A stretch of 64,000 bases of DNA. It comes from Clostridiaceae bacterium (lineage in GTDB: Bacteria; Bacillota; Clostridia; Clostridiales; Clostridiaceae). Below, piece by piece: positions 37,202 to 47,021 of the stretch. A model generated the notes under the pieces. The model worked only from the letters and a program-made list of their open reading frames with translations. It had not been told where the DNA came from and searched no databases. Within the stretch, counting starts at the first letter, position 1. Each line of letters starts with the position of its first letter. A program made the translations under genes and the position numbers. Location of the stretch: assembly GCA_902363375.1 (NCBI GenBank), contig CABIZX010000002.1, forward strand, positions 248,001 through 312,000, given 5' to 3'.

Positions 37202-37250
37202 AAAGTATTCTATATGAGGAGTTAGCTCTTCATATAGAATACTTTTTATT
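37202..37250 (+). terminator. terminator after chemoreceptor
   Basis: A 15-base stem (AAAGTATTCTATATGA with TCATATAGAATACTTT) and a GGAGTTAGCTC-type loop are followed by a T-rich run between convergent genes. Confidence 0.85.
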
Positions 37251-37263
37251 TTATAAGAATATA

Positions 37264-37872
37264 TTAGATTTCTTTTAAAAGAACTTCGTTATAATCTAAT
37301 CTTGGTCTTTGTTTAGGAGATTGATCAGGATATCCAATAGGCAATAGAGCTACAATGTCATATCTGTCTTCAAGCTCTAAAAGAGCCCTAACTTTCTCTT
37401 TATCAAACATCATGACCCAACAGCTACCAAGACCTAAGTCTGTTGCTCTAAGAGTTATATGATCAATAGCTATGGCTGCATTTAGAGTTAAATAAGCTTT
37501 CAAAGAAGCAGTATCCATACTCTGTTTATTTTTACTGTAGTCTTTATCTGGGTTATCTAGAGGAGTATCAATAAAAGCTTTAGCTTCTTTAAGTTCTTTC
37601 ATCCTATCTCCAGTTGATACTATAGATTGGGTGTCAATACAACAAGCGATTATAGCTGGAGCAGCAGAAACAAAAGGTAAAGGAGTACATTCTTTTAATT
37701 TAGTTCTAGCGTCTTCACTCTTTATTATCACATAGCGAGTAGGTTGAAGATTGGTCCCAGAAGGAGCTAATCTTCCAGCCTCAATTAGTTGATGAATATA
37801 TTCTTCTGGTATTGCATCAGATTTAAATTTTCTTATACTTCTTCTTGATTGTATTGCTTCTAATAATTCCAT
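37264..37872 (-). CDS. nitroreductase family FMN oxidoreductase
   Basis: This 202-residue protein starts MELLEAIQSRRSIRKF, the typical FMN-binding arginine motif. It also has GRLAPSGTNLQP and GLGSCWVMMF. Members reduce nitro compounds, quinones or flavins using NAD(P)H; some dehalogenate iodotyrosine. It is divergent from an HxlR-type regulator over 127 bases that contain a palindrome, so it is probably its target. Confidence 0.9.
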   Translation of the reverse strand: MELLEAIQSRRSIRKFKSDAIPEEYIHQLIEAGRLAPSGTNLQPTRYVIIKSEDARTKLKECTPLPFVSAAPAIIACCIDTQSIVSTGDRMKELKEAKAFIDTPLDNPDKDYSKNKQSMDTASLKAYLTLNAAIAIDHITLRATDLGLGSCWVMMFDKEKVRALLELEDRYDIVALLPIGYPDQSPKQRPRLDYNEVLLKEI

Positions 37873-37892
37873 AAAAACACTCCTTATATTTT

Positions 37893-37913
37893 ATAGGATT
37901 GTAATAATCCTAT
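37893..37913. promoter_or_regulatory. candidate HxlR operator
   Basis: ATAGGATT-gtaat-AATCCTAT is a perfect 8-base inverted repeat 21 bases upstream of the nitroreductase start, within the nitroreductase-HxlR divergent gap. Confidence 0.55.
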
Positions 37914-37999
37914 TTAATTTATATACTGATTATATATTTATATAATTATTTTTAATAGTATGCACTTTTATGTAAGATACTATGTAAAAGGAGAGTAAT

Positions 38000-38332
38000 A
38001 TGCAAATGACTAATATACAGCATGATAAATACAAATGCCCATTAGAATACACTCAAAAGGTAGTTGGTGGTAAATGGAAGCCTATTATCCTTTGGTATCT
38101 ACATATTAATAAGGTTATGAGATATGGAGAGTTAAAAAGAAGTTTAACAAACATATCTCATAAAATGCTATCTCAGCAGCTTAAAGAGCTAGAAGTAGAT
38201 AAATTAATTCATAGAGAAGAATATCATCAAATACCACCTAAGGTAGAGTACTCTATTACGGATAAAGGAAAAACACTACTTCCAATATTAGAGTATATGC
38301 ACAAGTGGGGTATGGAAAATATGGAAGGTTAA
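38000..38332 (+). CDS. HxlR family transcriptional regulator
   Basis: This 110-residue winged-helix regulator has the HxlR opening CPLEYTQKVVGGKWKPIILW, with an N-terminal Cys (residue 12) of the type that senses electrophiles or thiol oxidation in the HypR/QorR/YodB group. AAAGGAGAG precedes the start. It probably controls the divergent nitroreductase gene through the palindrome at 37893, a common arrangement for quinone or nitro-compound detoxification. Confidence 0.92.
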   Translation: MQMTNIQHDKYKCPLEYTQKVVGGKWKPIILWYLHINKVMRYGELKRSLTNISHKMLSQQLKELEVDKLIHREEYHQIPPKVEYSITDKGKTLLPILEYMHKWGMENMEG

Positions 38333-38443
38333 CTAGGAGAAACAATAACTAATTCAATTAAGTGGACTTTAGCAAAATAGGAACAGATTCAATTTTAAGA
38401 TATTGATATAATGAAATTACCCTAGGGAAAAGGTTGTGATACA

Positions 38444-39328
38444 TTGAATTACAGTAGAGATATTGATAGATGCATTGAATTTATAGAAGATAATATTAAA
38501 GAAAATCTTACTATTAATATAATTGCTAGTTATGTTGGTTATTCAATAAATCATTTTTGCAGAGTATTTGTATTGTGCAAAGGTATGTCAATAATGGAAT
38601 ACATTAGAAAGCGAAAATTATCATTAGCAGCAATGGAATTATTTAAAGGTAGAAAAGTTATTGACATTGCTTTTGAATATGGATTTGAAACACCAAGTGG
38701 GTTTTCAAAGTCCTTTAGAAAAGCTTTTGGATATAGTCCAACACAATATGTAACTAGAATGGAAGGGTATTTTAATAAGGAAAAAGTATCTAAAATTGGA
38801 GGGTATATTATGAATCCGAGTATTGTTAAAAAAAATGCTTTTAAGGTAGCTGGATATGGAATAAAGACTAATATTGGGGATACAAGTTATACAAAGGATA
38901 TTGCATCCTTTTGGAGTAACTATGATGGAGAAAATTTAGAATCAAAAATGTATGAAACTTTAAATCCACCTAACCATGGAGAGATTGGATTATGTGTTCC
39001 ATCAGATGAAGGAGGAAATGTGACTTATCTTTTAGGAGTGATTGTAGAAGATTTTTCTAAAGTTGAAAGTGATATGATTACAGTAGAAGTACCAGAAGCT
39101 GAATATGCAGTATTTACTACTCCACCGGTAGATGTTACTATAGATCCACAACAAATTAAGTTTTCAGATGTAATTAAAGAAACCTGGAGATATATATTTG
39201 AAGAGTGGTTTAAAGATAGTGGATATATCTATGATGAGGAGAAATTAGATTTTGAATTTTATGATGAACGCTGTCATTATAGACCAGATACAGTTATGGA
39301 AATTTATATTCCAGTAAAAAAGCTATAA
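38444..39328 (+). CDS. AraC family regulator with GyrI-like effector domain
   Basis: The protein has 294 residues. Two helix-turn-helix motifs (about 9-105, ending GYSPTQYV) are followed by a GyrI/SbmC-type small-molecule domain (about 125-294), as in Rob and multidrug-binding regulators. The start is TTG 38444 after AGGGAAAAGG. It lies upstream of a multidrug-type ABC exporter (39650) and may regulate it. Confidence 0.9.
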   Translation: MNYSRDIDRCIEFIEDNIKENLTINIIASYVGYSINHFCRVFVLCKGMSIMEYIRKRKLSLAAMELFKGRKVIDIAFEYGFETPSGFSKSFRKAFGYSPTQYVTRMEGYFNKEKVSKIGGYIMNPSIVKKNAFKVAGYGIKTNIGDTSYTKDIASFWSNYDGENLESKMYETLNPPNHGEIGLCVPSDEGGNVTYLLGVIVEDFSKVESDMITVEVPEAEYAVFTTPPVDVTIDPQQIKFSDVIKETWRYIFEEWFKDSGYIYDEEKLDFEFYDERCHYRPDTVMEIYIPVKKL

Positions 39329-39337
39329 TAATTGACT

Positions 39338-39370
39338 AAGAGGGCATGAACATGGACATGCTCTTTATTT
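39338..39370 (+). terminator. terminator after the AraC-type gene, with non-coding gap
   Basis: AAGAGGGCATG pairs with CATGCTCTTT (one bulge) and runs into TTATTTTGTT. The rest of the gap to 39649 holds no supported gene; short frames there look like a decayed sequence. Confidence 0.65.
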
Positions 39371-39649
39371 TGTTGTAAAGATATTATTTTAAGTAAATCA
39401 GATTTATTAATAAAGAGTTAAGTATGTGATATTGATGCTATTAATATTTATGGTGATTGCGCTGAAAAAATGGCTTTTTATATAGACATATCTATTCTGG
39501 GAATGATAGAGTATGTGATATTTTTAGAAAATTAAAGTATATAAGTAAAATACATAAATTAGAATATATGGATTTTAAAATAGATTTTTTTAAAACTTTG
39601 GTATATAATATATTTAGGATAACGAAATAAATTTTATAGGTGGAATATT

Positions 39650-41353
39650 ATGAAGCAAATATTTAAGTATTTAAAACCATATACAGTGAATATGATTATA
39701 GGGCTTTCTATAAAATTCACTGGAACTATTGTAGAGCTAGCTATTCCTTGGATATTGTCTTACATGATTGATGAAATTATTCCATTAAAGCAAGTGAGAT
39801 TAATTTTAATTTGGGGAGGAATCATGCTTTTATGTGCCATTTGTGCGGTAACTTTTAATATAATAGCAAATAGAATGGCTTCAAAAGTAGCAAGGGATAC
39901 TACAGAACGAGTTAGAAATGATCTATTTTCTAAAATGATTTGTCTTTCAGATAGACAAGTGGATGACTTCACCTTACCATCTTTAATTTCTAGGGCAACT
40001 ACCGATACATATAACATTCATCAGATGTTGGGTATGATGCAAAGAATTGGTATTAGGGCACCAATAATGCTTATTGGTGGGATTGCTATAACAGTGACTT
40101 TAGATCCTATTTTAACGCTAGTTATGATATCAGTAATGCCTATCATATTTTTTACAATTATGTATATTTCAAAGGTTGGTATACCAATGTACTCTATTGT
40201 TCAAAAGCGAGTAGATGATTTTGTGCGTGTAGTACGTGAAGATGTGACAGGTATTCGAGTAATTAAAGCGCTTTCTAAAGAAGATTATGAGAAGGATAAG
40301 TTTAATGCTCGTAATGAGGCTACTGTAATTCAAGAAAAGAAGAGTGGTATGGTTATGTCTATACTAAATCCAGTGATGAATCTTTGCTTGAATGTAGGAA
40401 CAGTACTTGTAATCTTAGCTGGAGCATACAGAGTAAATAGTGGAGCTATTAAACCAGGAGTAATAATAGCATTTTTAACGTATGTAACTTTAATATTAAA
40501 TGCGCTCTTATTTATATCTAGAGTATTTACTAATTACTCTAAGGCTAGTGCTTCATCAAAACGTATCATTGAAATAATAAATCAACCAGAAGAGCTTATA
40601 GTAAAAGAGCTTCCTCAAAAGGAAACTGATTATGCGATTGAATTTGAGAATGTAACTTTTTCTTATAATCATAAAGAAGAGAATATAAGCAACATAAGTT
40701 TTGGAATTAAAAAAGGACAGACATTAGGAATAATAGGAGCAACAGGTTCAGGAAAGTCTACCTTGATTAAATTATTAATGAGATTCTATGATGTGGATGA
40801 AGGTGCTATCTATATAAATGGACAAAATATTGAATCTATTAATATGAAAAGCTTAAGAGAAAAGTTTGGAGTTGTATTTCAAAATGATTTTATAAGCACA
40901 GACACAATTTACGAAAATATTCGATTTGGAAGAAATTTAGAATGTGATGCTGTAAAGTCAGCAGCTGAATATGCTATGGCTACAGAATTTATAGAAGGTA
41001 AGAGAGAGGGCTTTGAGACTAAAGTTGCAGTAAGAGGTGCAGATTTAAGTGGAGGTCAAAAACAAAGAATGCTTATAGCTAGAGCTATAGCAGCTCATCC
41101 AGAAATACTAATTTTAGACGATTCCTCTAGTGCTTTAGATTATAAAACAGATGCTGAACTTAGAAAAAATCTTGTTGAACATTTTCAAGATACTACAACA
41201 ATAATGATTGCTCAAAGGATTAGCTCAGTTTTACATGCAGATCATATTTGTGTTTTAGAGGATGGATATGTAGTAGGCTATGGGACTCATAATGAACTTA
41301 TAGAGACTTGTGATGTGTATAAGGAAATCAATAAGTCTCAGATGGGAGAGTAA
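39650..41353 (+). CDS. heterodimeric ABC exporter half, degenerate Walker B subunit
   Basis: This 567-residue type IV exporter half has six membrane helices (1-310) and a nucleotide-binding domain with Walker A GATGSGKST, signature LSGGQKQR and Walker B ILILDDSSSALD. Asp replaces the catalytic Glu, so this subunit forms the degenerate ATP site. The partner (41394) has a canonical Walker B. Such pairs (LmrCD, BmrCD, TM287/288 types) export drugs or lipids. AGGTGG precedes ATG 39650. Confidence 0.93.
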   Translation: MKQIFKYLKPYTVNMIIGLSIKFTGTIVELAIPWILSYMIDEIIPLKQVRLILIWGGIMLLCAICAVTFNIIANRMASKVARDTTERVRNDLFSKMICLSDRQVDDFTLPSLISRATTDTYNIHQMLGMMQRIGIRAPIMLIGGIAITVTLDPILTLVMISVMPIIFFTIMYISKVGIPMYSIVQKRVDDFVRVVREDVTGIRVIKALSKEDYEKDKFNARNEATVIQEKKSGMVMSILNPVMNLCLNVGTVLVILAGAYRVNSGAIKPGVIIAFLTYVTLILNALLFISRVFTNYSKASASSKRIIEIINQPEELIVKELPQKETDYAIEFENVTFSYNHKEENISNISFGIKKGQTLGIIGATGSGKSTLIKLLMRFYDVDEGAIYINGQNIESINMKSLREKFGVVFQNDFISTDTIYENIRFGRNLECDAVKSAAEYAMATEFIEGKREGFETKVAVRGADLSGGQKQRMLIARAIAAHPEILILDDSSSALDYKTDAELRKNLVEHFQDTTTIMIAQRISSVLHADHICVLEDGYVVGYGTHNELIETCDVYKEINKSQMGE

Positions 41354-41393
41354 GTTATGTGTATTAGATTTAAAAGGAGGGCATTAAGAAATT

Positions 41394-43136
41394 ATGAAAG
41401 TTAAAAAGAAGAATACTTTAAAAAGAGTAATGTCCTATTTATTTGAATATAAATTATTAATGATTATAGCAATTATATTATCTATAGGTTCTAATATATT
41501 TGCTCTTATTGGACCGATGTTGTCTGGTTATGCCATAGATAATATTAATATTGGGAAAGGAGCTGTAAACTTTTCTAAAGTATATTATTATTGTGGTCTT
41601 ATGATTGTATTTTATATCATATCTTCTATTTTAGCTTACATTTTAGCAGTCCTTATGCTGGAAATTAGTAAGAGAATATCTTATAGATTAAGAAAAGATT
41701 TATTTGATAGATTGTTATCTCTTCCAGTTGGATATTTTGATACTCATGCTACTGGAGATATTATAAGTAAAATTTCTTATGATGTAGACACATTAAACTC
41801 TACATTGACCTCTGATTTAGTTAGTATTTGTGCGAGTATTATTACAGTAATAGTATCATTTATATCTATGGTTATGATTTCTAAAAAGTTAGTTTTGGTA
41901 TTTGTGTTTACAGTACCAATGTCTATTATACTTACAAAAAGAATAACAAGAATAACGAGACCTATGTTCCGTAACCGTTCAAGAAAGTTAGGTGAGCTCA
42001 ATGGAATGGTAGAGGAGTTTGTATCCGGTCAAAAAACTTTAAAAGCTTATCACCAAGAGGAGAATACAAAAAAGAAGTTTGCAGGAAAGAACGAGGAGGC
42101 AGTAAATGCTTATTATCGTGCTGATTATTATGGATCTATGGTAGGGCCTTCAGTTAACTTTATGAATAACTTGTCACTAACTCTTATTAGTATATTTGGA
42201 GCTATCATGTATCTATTTGGGAAAATGACTTTAGGGAATATATCTTCCTTTGTATTGTATTCTAGAAAATTTTCAGGTCCTATTAATGAAGCAGCTAATA
42301 TAATGGGGGAATTTCAATCTTCTCTATCTGCAGCGGAAAGAATTTTTCAATTAATGGATGAATTATCAGAAGTAGCAGATAAGAAAGAGGCTAAAGAACT
42401 TATAGATATAGAGGGCAATGTAGTAGTAGATAATATTTCTTTTGGATATGATGAAAATAAAATTATTCTTAAGAACCTTAGTATGAATGCACCAGCTGGG
42501 AGCATGATTGCTATAGTAGGGCCAACAGGAGCAGGAAAAACTACCTTGATTAACCTACTTATGAGATTTTATGATGTTAATGAAGGAAACATTATGGTAG
42601 ATGATAATAGAATATCAGAAGTTACACGTAAGAGTTTAAGAAAGTCTTATGCTATGGTACTCCAGGATACCTGGTTATTTGAAGGAACAATATTTGAAAA
42701 TATTGCTTATGGTAATGAAAATGCCACTATAGAAGATGTTATAGAAGTTGCTAAAGCGGCTAAAATTCATTCATATATAAACAGACTTCCAAAAGGTTAT
42801 GATACAGTAATTACTGACGATGGAACTAATATATCAAAAGGTCAAAAGCAACTTTTGACTATAGCAAGAGCAATGCTTTTAGATGCAAAAATGCTTATTT
42901 TAGATGAAGCAACTTCTAATGTTGATACTAGAACAGAAATTCAAATTCAACAGGCTATGAGAAATCTGATGAAGGATAAAACATGTTTTGTAATTGCCCA
43001 TAGACTTTCTACTATAAAAAATGCAGATCATATTTTAGTAGTTAATGAGGGAAATATTGTAGAACAAGGAAATCATATAGAGCTATTAAAAAGGAAGGGC
43101 TTTTATAGTAAATTATATAACTCGCAATTTGAATAA
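41394..43136 (+). CDS. heterodimeric ABC exporter half, canonical subunit
   Basis: The protein has 580 residues. Walker A is GPTGAGKTT, Walker B LILDEATSNVD with catalytic Glu, while its signature reads ISKGQKQLL instead of LSGGQ. The degenerate ATP site therefore combines this altered signature with the partner's altered Walker B, as expected of a heterodimer. It starts 40 bases after the partner with an AAAGGAGGG site. Confidence 0.93.
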   Translation: MKVKKKNTLKRVMSYLFEYKLLMIIAIILSIGSNIFALIGPMLSGYAIDNINIGKGAVNFSKVYYYCGLMIVFYIISSILAYILAVLMLEISKRISYRLRKDLFDRLLSLPVGYFDTHATGDIISKISYDVDTLNSTLTSDLVSICASIITVIVSFISMVMISKKLVLVFVFTVPMSIILTKRITRITRPMFRNRSRKLGELNGMVEEFVSGQKTLKAYHQEENTKKKFAGKNEEAVNAYYRADYYGSMVGPSVNFMNNLSLTLISIFGAIMYLFGKMTLGNISSFVLYSRKFSGPINEAANIMGEFQSSLSAAERIFQLMDELSEVADKKEAKELIDIEGNVVVDNISFGYDENKIILKNLSMNAPAGSMIAIVGPTGAGKTTLINLLMRFYDVNEGNIMVDDNRISEVTRKSLRKSYAMVLQDTWLFEGTIFENIAYGNENATIEDVIEVAKAAKIHSYINRLPKGYDTVITDDGTNISKGQKQLLTIARAMLLDAKMLILDEATSNVDTRTEIQIQQAMRNLMKDKTCFVIAHRLSTIKNADHILVVNEGNIVEQGNHIELLKRKGFYSKLYNSQFE

Positions 43137-43162
43137 AATTTGATAAATAAATTAAAAGAAAA

Positions 43163-43301
43163 AAAGGGACTTTCATAAAATATATTCTAATATTATGTGA
43201 AATATCTAAGTTGTACTTTAATACTCCGAAATGGATGAGCGGTAATAATATAAGTGCTTCTTAAATATTAGCTTATATTAGTTTTTTGTGAAGGTCCCTT
43301 T
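43163..43301. repeat. 139-base AT-rich fold-back repeat (MITE-like)
   Basis: Terminal inverted repeats AAAGGGACTTTCATAAAA and AAAGGGACCTTCACAAAA match at 16 of 18 positions. The interior also pairs (AATATCTAAGTTG.ACTT with its counterpart). Half of it aligns with the elements at 34442 and 49249. It lies between the 3' ends of convergent genes. Confidence 0.7.
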
Positions 43302-43306
43302 AATTA

Positions 43307-44641
43307 TTATATTTTAAATTGTTCTTCAGGTCTTTTATCTTTATTTATTGTAAGATGAATTTTATCTATTCTTCTGTCATCTAATTCTAAAAGCTTTAGT
43401 GTAATATCTCCTATTTCAACTTGATGGTTGTTTGTATCATTAGGAACGGTACCGAAGGTTTCAAGAAATAATCCACCTATAGTATCTGCTACTTCAGAAT
43501 CCAAAGAAAGATCTAAAAGATCATTCAAGTCAGATATAGTAAGTAATCCACTAACTATATAGTTTTCATCATCTACTTTTTCTATTTCAGGTTGATCGTC
43601 ATCATATTCATCAGAAATTTCACCCATTACTTCTTCAATAATGTCCTCTATAGTAACAATACCTGAAAATCCACCATATTCATCTATTAATATAGCCATA
43701 TGGTTCTTATTAGCCTGAAGTTCTCTAAATAAATTATCGATAGAGTTTGTCTCAGGAACAAAATAAGGTTTTTTCATTATATCTTTAATACAAATATTAT
43801 CAATACCATCTTCTACTATACTTGCAAATAAATCTTTCATGTAAAGTACACCAATAATGTTATCAAAGTCTTTATCATAAATAGGTATTCTTGAAAAACT
43901 TTCAGTTAAAATGTAATTGATGTTATCTTTAATGTTGTCATTTACATCTAGTAAGTATGTTTCAGTTCTTGGTGTCATGATTTCTTTAGCCATAGTATCA
44001 TCAAATTCGATTATACCATCAATCATTTCACGCTCTATGGCATTGATAGCTCCTTGTTCTTGACCAATTTCAATAAGACTTCTGATTTCTTCTCTTGAAA
44101 CTTGATCTTCTATGCCTTCTGTTTTAATCATAAAGAGTTTCAATATCAAGTTAGTAGAACATGATAAAAACCATACGAATGGTTTAGTTAGCTTAGATAT
44201 AAAAACTATAGTTTTTATAGAAAACATAGCTACCTTCTCTGAATTTTGAAGAGCTATTCGTTTTGGAACTAATTCTCCAAGAACTAAGGTTAAGTAAGAG
44301 ATAAGCAAAGTTATGATAACTAAAGCTATCTTATTACTGTAAGGTATACCCAATCCAGACAGTGTATTAGCAAAACCTACAGAAATGGATGTTGCGGCTG
44401 AAGCCGATGCAAAGAAACCAGCAAAGGTAATTCCTACTTGGATAGTAGATAAAAAGTTATTAGGTTCCTTTAAAATTTTCTGAAGAAGCAATGCTTTCTT
44501 ATTACCCTCTTCTGCTAAAAGATTTATTTTTGTTTTGTTTAAAGATACAATTGCCATCTCTGCTGATGCAAAGAAAGCGTTTACTAAAATTAGTAAAAAG
44601 ATTAGAATAAAACTGCCACTGGGGCTCGCGTCCATTCTCAT
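43307..44641 (-). CDS. CNNM/HlyC-type membrane protein with CBS domains
   Basis: The protein has 444 residues: an N-terminal DUF21 membrane domain with four helices (about 1-160), two CBS domains (about 205-330) and a C-terminal CorC_HlyC domain. Members are Mg/Co efflux or divalent-metal homeostasis proteins, historically called hemolysin C. The sequence AREIMTPRTE-type motif (KEIMTPRTE) and DEYGGFSGIVTIEDIIEE are diagnostic. GGGGG lies upstream of the start. It is monocistronic. Confidence 0.92.
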   Translation of the reverse strand: MRMDASPSGSFILIFLLILVNAFFASAEMAIVSLNKTKINLLAEEGNKKALLLQKILKEPNNFLSTIQVGITFAGFFASASAATSISVGFANTLSGLGIPYSNKIALVIITLLISYLTLVLGELVPKRIALQNSEKVAMFSIKTIVFISKLTKPFVWFLSCSTNLILKLFMIKTEGIEDQVSREEIRSLIEIGQEQGAINAIEREMIDGIIEFDDTMAKEIMTPRTETYLLDVNDNIKDNINYILTESFSRIPIYDKDFDNIIGVLYMKDLFASIVEDGIDNICIKDIMKKPYFVPETNSIDNLFRELQANKNHMAILIDEYGGFSGIVTIEDIIEEVMGEISDEYDDDQPEIEKVDDENYIVSGLLTISDLNDLLDLSLDSEVADTIGGLFLETFGTVPNDTNNHQVEIGDITLKLLELDDRRIDKIHLTINKDKRPEEQFKI

Positions 44642-45045
44642 ATTCCCCCTTATTTTTAAATATAGTGAAACTATTATAGCATAGTAAATATTAATTAATC
44701 AAATTTTAAACTTAATGATTTAAGGTTAAATATGGTAAAATAATTCAATTTACTTATACAATCTATAGATATATAAGATTTACATTAGAATTTTATACTC
44801 ACATAAAACTATTAACATTTATATTGTTAACAGTTTTATTATAAATAGGTTAAATCTAGGTTAAATGCTTATTACAATAAGTTTGAATTAAATTCTTCGT
44901 GATATAATTTTTCTATAAAATCTATACAAATATAGTTTGCAACAAATGTTTGAAAAATATATTTAAAAATTTTAGGCATATAGTAAAAAAATTCAATAAC
45001 TAATATGGACAAGAGTAATTCTAAAAGAATAGGTAGGAGAATAAA
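44642..45045. other. intergenic region upstream of motAB
   Basis: No gene is supported. An inverted repeat, AAAACTATTAACA / TTGTTAACAGTTTT (about 44803-44838), lies in it; function unknown. It should hold the divergent promoters for the CNNM-type gene and motA. Confidence 0.4.
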
Positions 45046-45825
45046 ATGGATATTTTTTTGTTTATTGGTATAATTACAGGCCTTTTTGCCATAGTCGTAG
45101 GTATGATTGTAAAGGGGGCAGATGTTTTAGTATTATTAAATCCAGCAGCAGCAATTATAATTCTAGTTGGTACTAGTGCAGCGGTAATGAATTCGTTTCC
45201 TAAGAAGGATTTTGTTCAAATTCCTAAAATATTCAAAGCACTTTTTAGAGAAGAAAAAAATGACCCAGGGGCAATAATTAGTGAAATTGTAGAGATAGCT
45301 CAGACTACAAGAAAAAATGGATTATTATCTCTTGAAAATACTATACAAGGTATGGAAAATAAATTTATGAAAAAAGGTCTTGAGATGATAGTAGATGGTT
45401 CAGAACCGGCATTTGTTAGTGAAGTTCTAAATGTTGAAATCGAGAGCATGGAAGAAAGACATCGCGTAGGAGCTTCAATTTTTACAACAGCTGGAGGAGC
45501 TGCTCCAACTCTAGGAGTTTTAGGAGCAGTTATAGGGCTAATAGGTGCTTTAGGAAATTTAAATGATACAGAGAAGCTAGGGCATATGATAGCTGCAGCT
45601 TTTGTTGCAACTCTTTATGGGATTTTTTTTGGATATGTAATCTTTCATCCATTTGGATCTAGAATGAAAAGAAAGTCTAGTGACGAGGTAAGTAATATGT
45701 ATATTATGCTCGAAGGGCTATTGATGATTCAAGAAGGGAAGAATCCTAAGAACATAGAGAAAAAATTAGTTGGAATGTTAAAGCCTAGAGATAGAGTCAA
45801 ATATGAAGATCATAATAGAAAGTAG
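45046..45825 (+). CDS. motA: flagellar motor stator protein MotA
   Basis: This 259-residue protein has four membrane helices and the conserved cytoplasmic loop. GGAAPTLGVLGAVIGLIGAL is the MotA helix 3 signature, with a Pro lining the ion path. It forms the ion channel of the flagellar stator with MotB, 11 bases downstream. An AGGAGAATAAA site precedes the start. Confidence 0.94.
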   Translation: MDIFLFIGIITGLFAIVVGMIVKGADVLVLLNPAAAIIILVGTSAAVMNSFPKKDFVQIPKIFKALFREEKNDPGAIISEIVEIAQTTRKNGLLSLENTIQGMENKFMKKGLEMIVDGSEPAFVSEVLNVEIESMEERHRVGASIFTTAGGAAPTLGVLGAVIGLIGALGNLNDTEKLGHMIAAAFVATLYGIFFGYVIFHPFGSRMKRKSSDEVSNMYIMLEGLLMIQEGKNPKNIEKKLVGMLKPRDRVKYEDHNRK

Positions 45826-45836
45826 GGGATTTAGTG

Positions 45837-46583
45837 GTGAAGAAAAAAGAACATCATGAAGAACATACTGATGAAACATGGCTTATTCCCTATGCAGATA
45901 TGTTAACGTTATTATTGGCACTTTTTATTGTTATGTTTGCTATGAGTCAGATAGATAAGGAAAAATTGCAAAAAGTTAGTGGAGAGTTTAATGTGATTTT
46001 TTCAGGTAGCACTGGTTTAATGGAGAATGGTGGGAGTGCAACTGGATTATCAAATGAAGAAGTTGTAGAAGGGCTTTCAAAACCAGAAGTTGAAGAAAAT
46101 CAGATGGAAAAAGTTAAGGATATGCTACAAAAGGAAATAGGAAGTGAAGGATATTCTGATAATGTTAAAGTTGAACTCAATGAAGGGGGGCTAGAGATAT
46201 CTATACAAGATGTTGTACTTTTTAACTCTGGAGATGCAAAAGTATTAAAGGCATCAGCACCCTTTCTCTTAGAAATTTCTAAAATAGTAGGCGGATTAGA
46301 TAATCATATAAAAATAGTTGGGCATACAGATAATATGCCTATACACAATAAGAACTTTCATTCCAACTGGGAATTGAGCTCAATGCGTGCTATAAATGTA
46401 ATGAACTTTATGTCTGAATCTGGTGGAGTTAAACAAGAAAAAATGTCTATTGAAGCCTATGCTGAATATTTGCCTAAATTTGATAACTCTACAGAAGAAG
46501 GTAGAGCTAAGAATAGAAGAGTAGAAATTTTTATAGCACGTAACTATTTACCTTCGGATAAAGAAAAAGAAGTTAATAAGTAA
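45837..46583 (+). CDS. motB: flagellar motor stator protein MotB
   Basis: This roughly 248-residue protein has one N-terminal helix (LIPYADMLTLLLALFIVMFA) carrying the ion-binding Asp, then a plug/linker and an OmpA-type peptidoglycan-binding domain (VGHTDN...SNWELSSMRA). GTG 45837 is preferred to the neighbouring GTG 45834 from the distance to AGGGGAT. Tight spacing with motA indicates an operon. Whether H+ or Na+ drives it is not decided here. Confidence 0.93.
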   Translation: MKKKEHHEEHTDETWLIPYADMLTLLLALFIVMFAMSQIDKEKLQKVSGEFNVIFSGSTGLMENGGSATGLSNEEVVEGLSKPEVEENQMEKVKDMLQKEIGSEGYSDNVKVELNEGGLEISIQDVVLFNSGDAKVLKASAPFLLEISKIVGGLDNHIKIVGHTDNMPIHNKNFHSNWELSSMRAINVMNFMSESGGVKQEKMSIEAYAEYLPKFDNSTEEGRAKNRRVEIFIARNYLPSDKEKEVNK

Positions 46584-46611
46584 AGTGAAAAATAAAAAGT
46601 TTTAAAATTGG

Positions 46612-46639
46612 TTGACTTTTTTAATTATAAGCATATAAT
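46612..46639 (+). promoter_or_regulatory. promoter of the cysE-cysK leader
   Basis: TTGACT (46612-46617) and TATAAT (46634-46639), 16 bases apart, lie about 35 bases before the T-box RNA. Confidence 0.7.
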
Positions 46640-46675
46640 GAAATATAATAATTTAAATATATAAATACATTGAAG

Positions 46676-46918
46676 AAGGAAAGTAGTATATAATTAAAAT
46701 TCAGAGAGAGTATCTATTAGCTGAAAGGATATTTATTGGAGTTATATATGAAGTGCCCTTCGGAGTACGATACCGAATTCAGTAGGCTATCGCGGTTTTA
46801 ACCGTTATATTAATAGAGTATTATAGTACTTGAAGAGTGGGTTATTTTTTATAACCAAATGGAGTGGAACCGCGGATATTATCCGTCTCTAAGTTTATCT
46901 TAGAGACGGTTTTTTTTA
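46676..46918 (+). promoter_or_regulatory. T-box leader of cysE-cysK, probably tRNA-Cys responsive
   Basis: The conserved T-box TGGAACCGCGG is at 46865-46875, followed by a terminator CCGTCTCTAAG-tttat-CTTAGAGACGG and eight T's (46883-46918). The upstream part has stem I features (AGAGAGAGTATCT, CTGAAAGG) and a GAAGTGCCCTTC stretch holding a candidate TGC (Cys) specifier. The Cys assignment follows mainly from the downstream genes. Confidence 0.88.
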
Positions 46919-47021
46919 TTCAAAAATAGTATGAAATTAGTTGAGTAGATAAAAAAATATGCCGTAAGCTTTATATAGATATAGAAATTTATATTACAAA
47001 ACTTTATGGAGGAAAATGATT

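Noticed and set aside
39420..39600. Short coding-like and hydrophobic frames upstream of the ABC exporter, considered as a small toxin or gene remnant
   Set aside because: The frames are under 40 codons, lack a good ribosome binding site and match nothing I recognise; AT-rich background easily produces such hydrophobic stretches.
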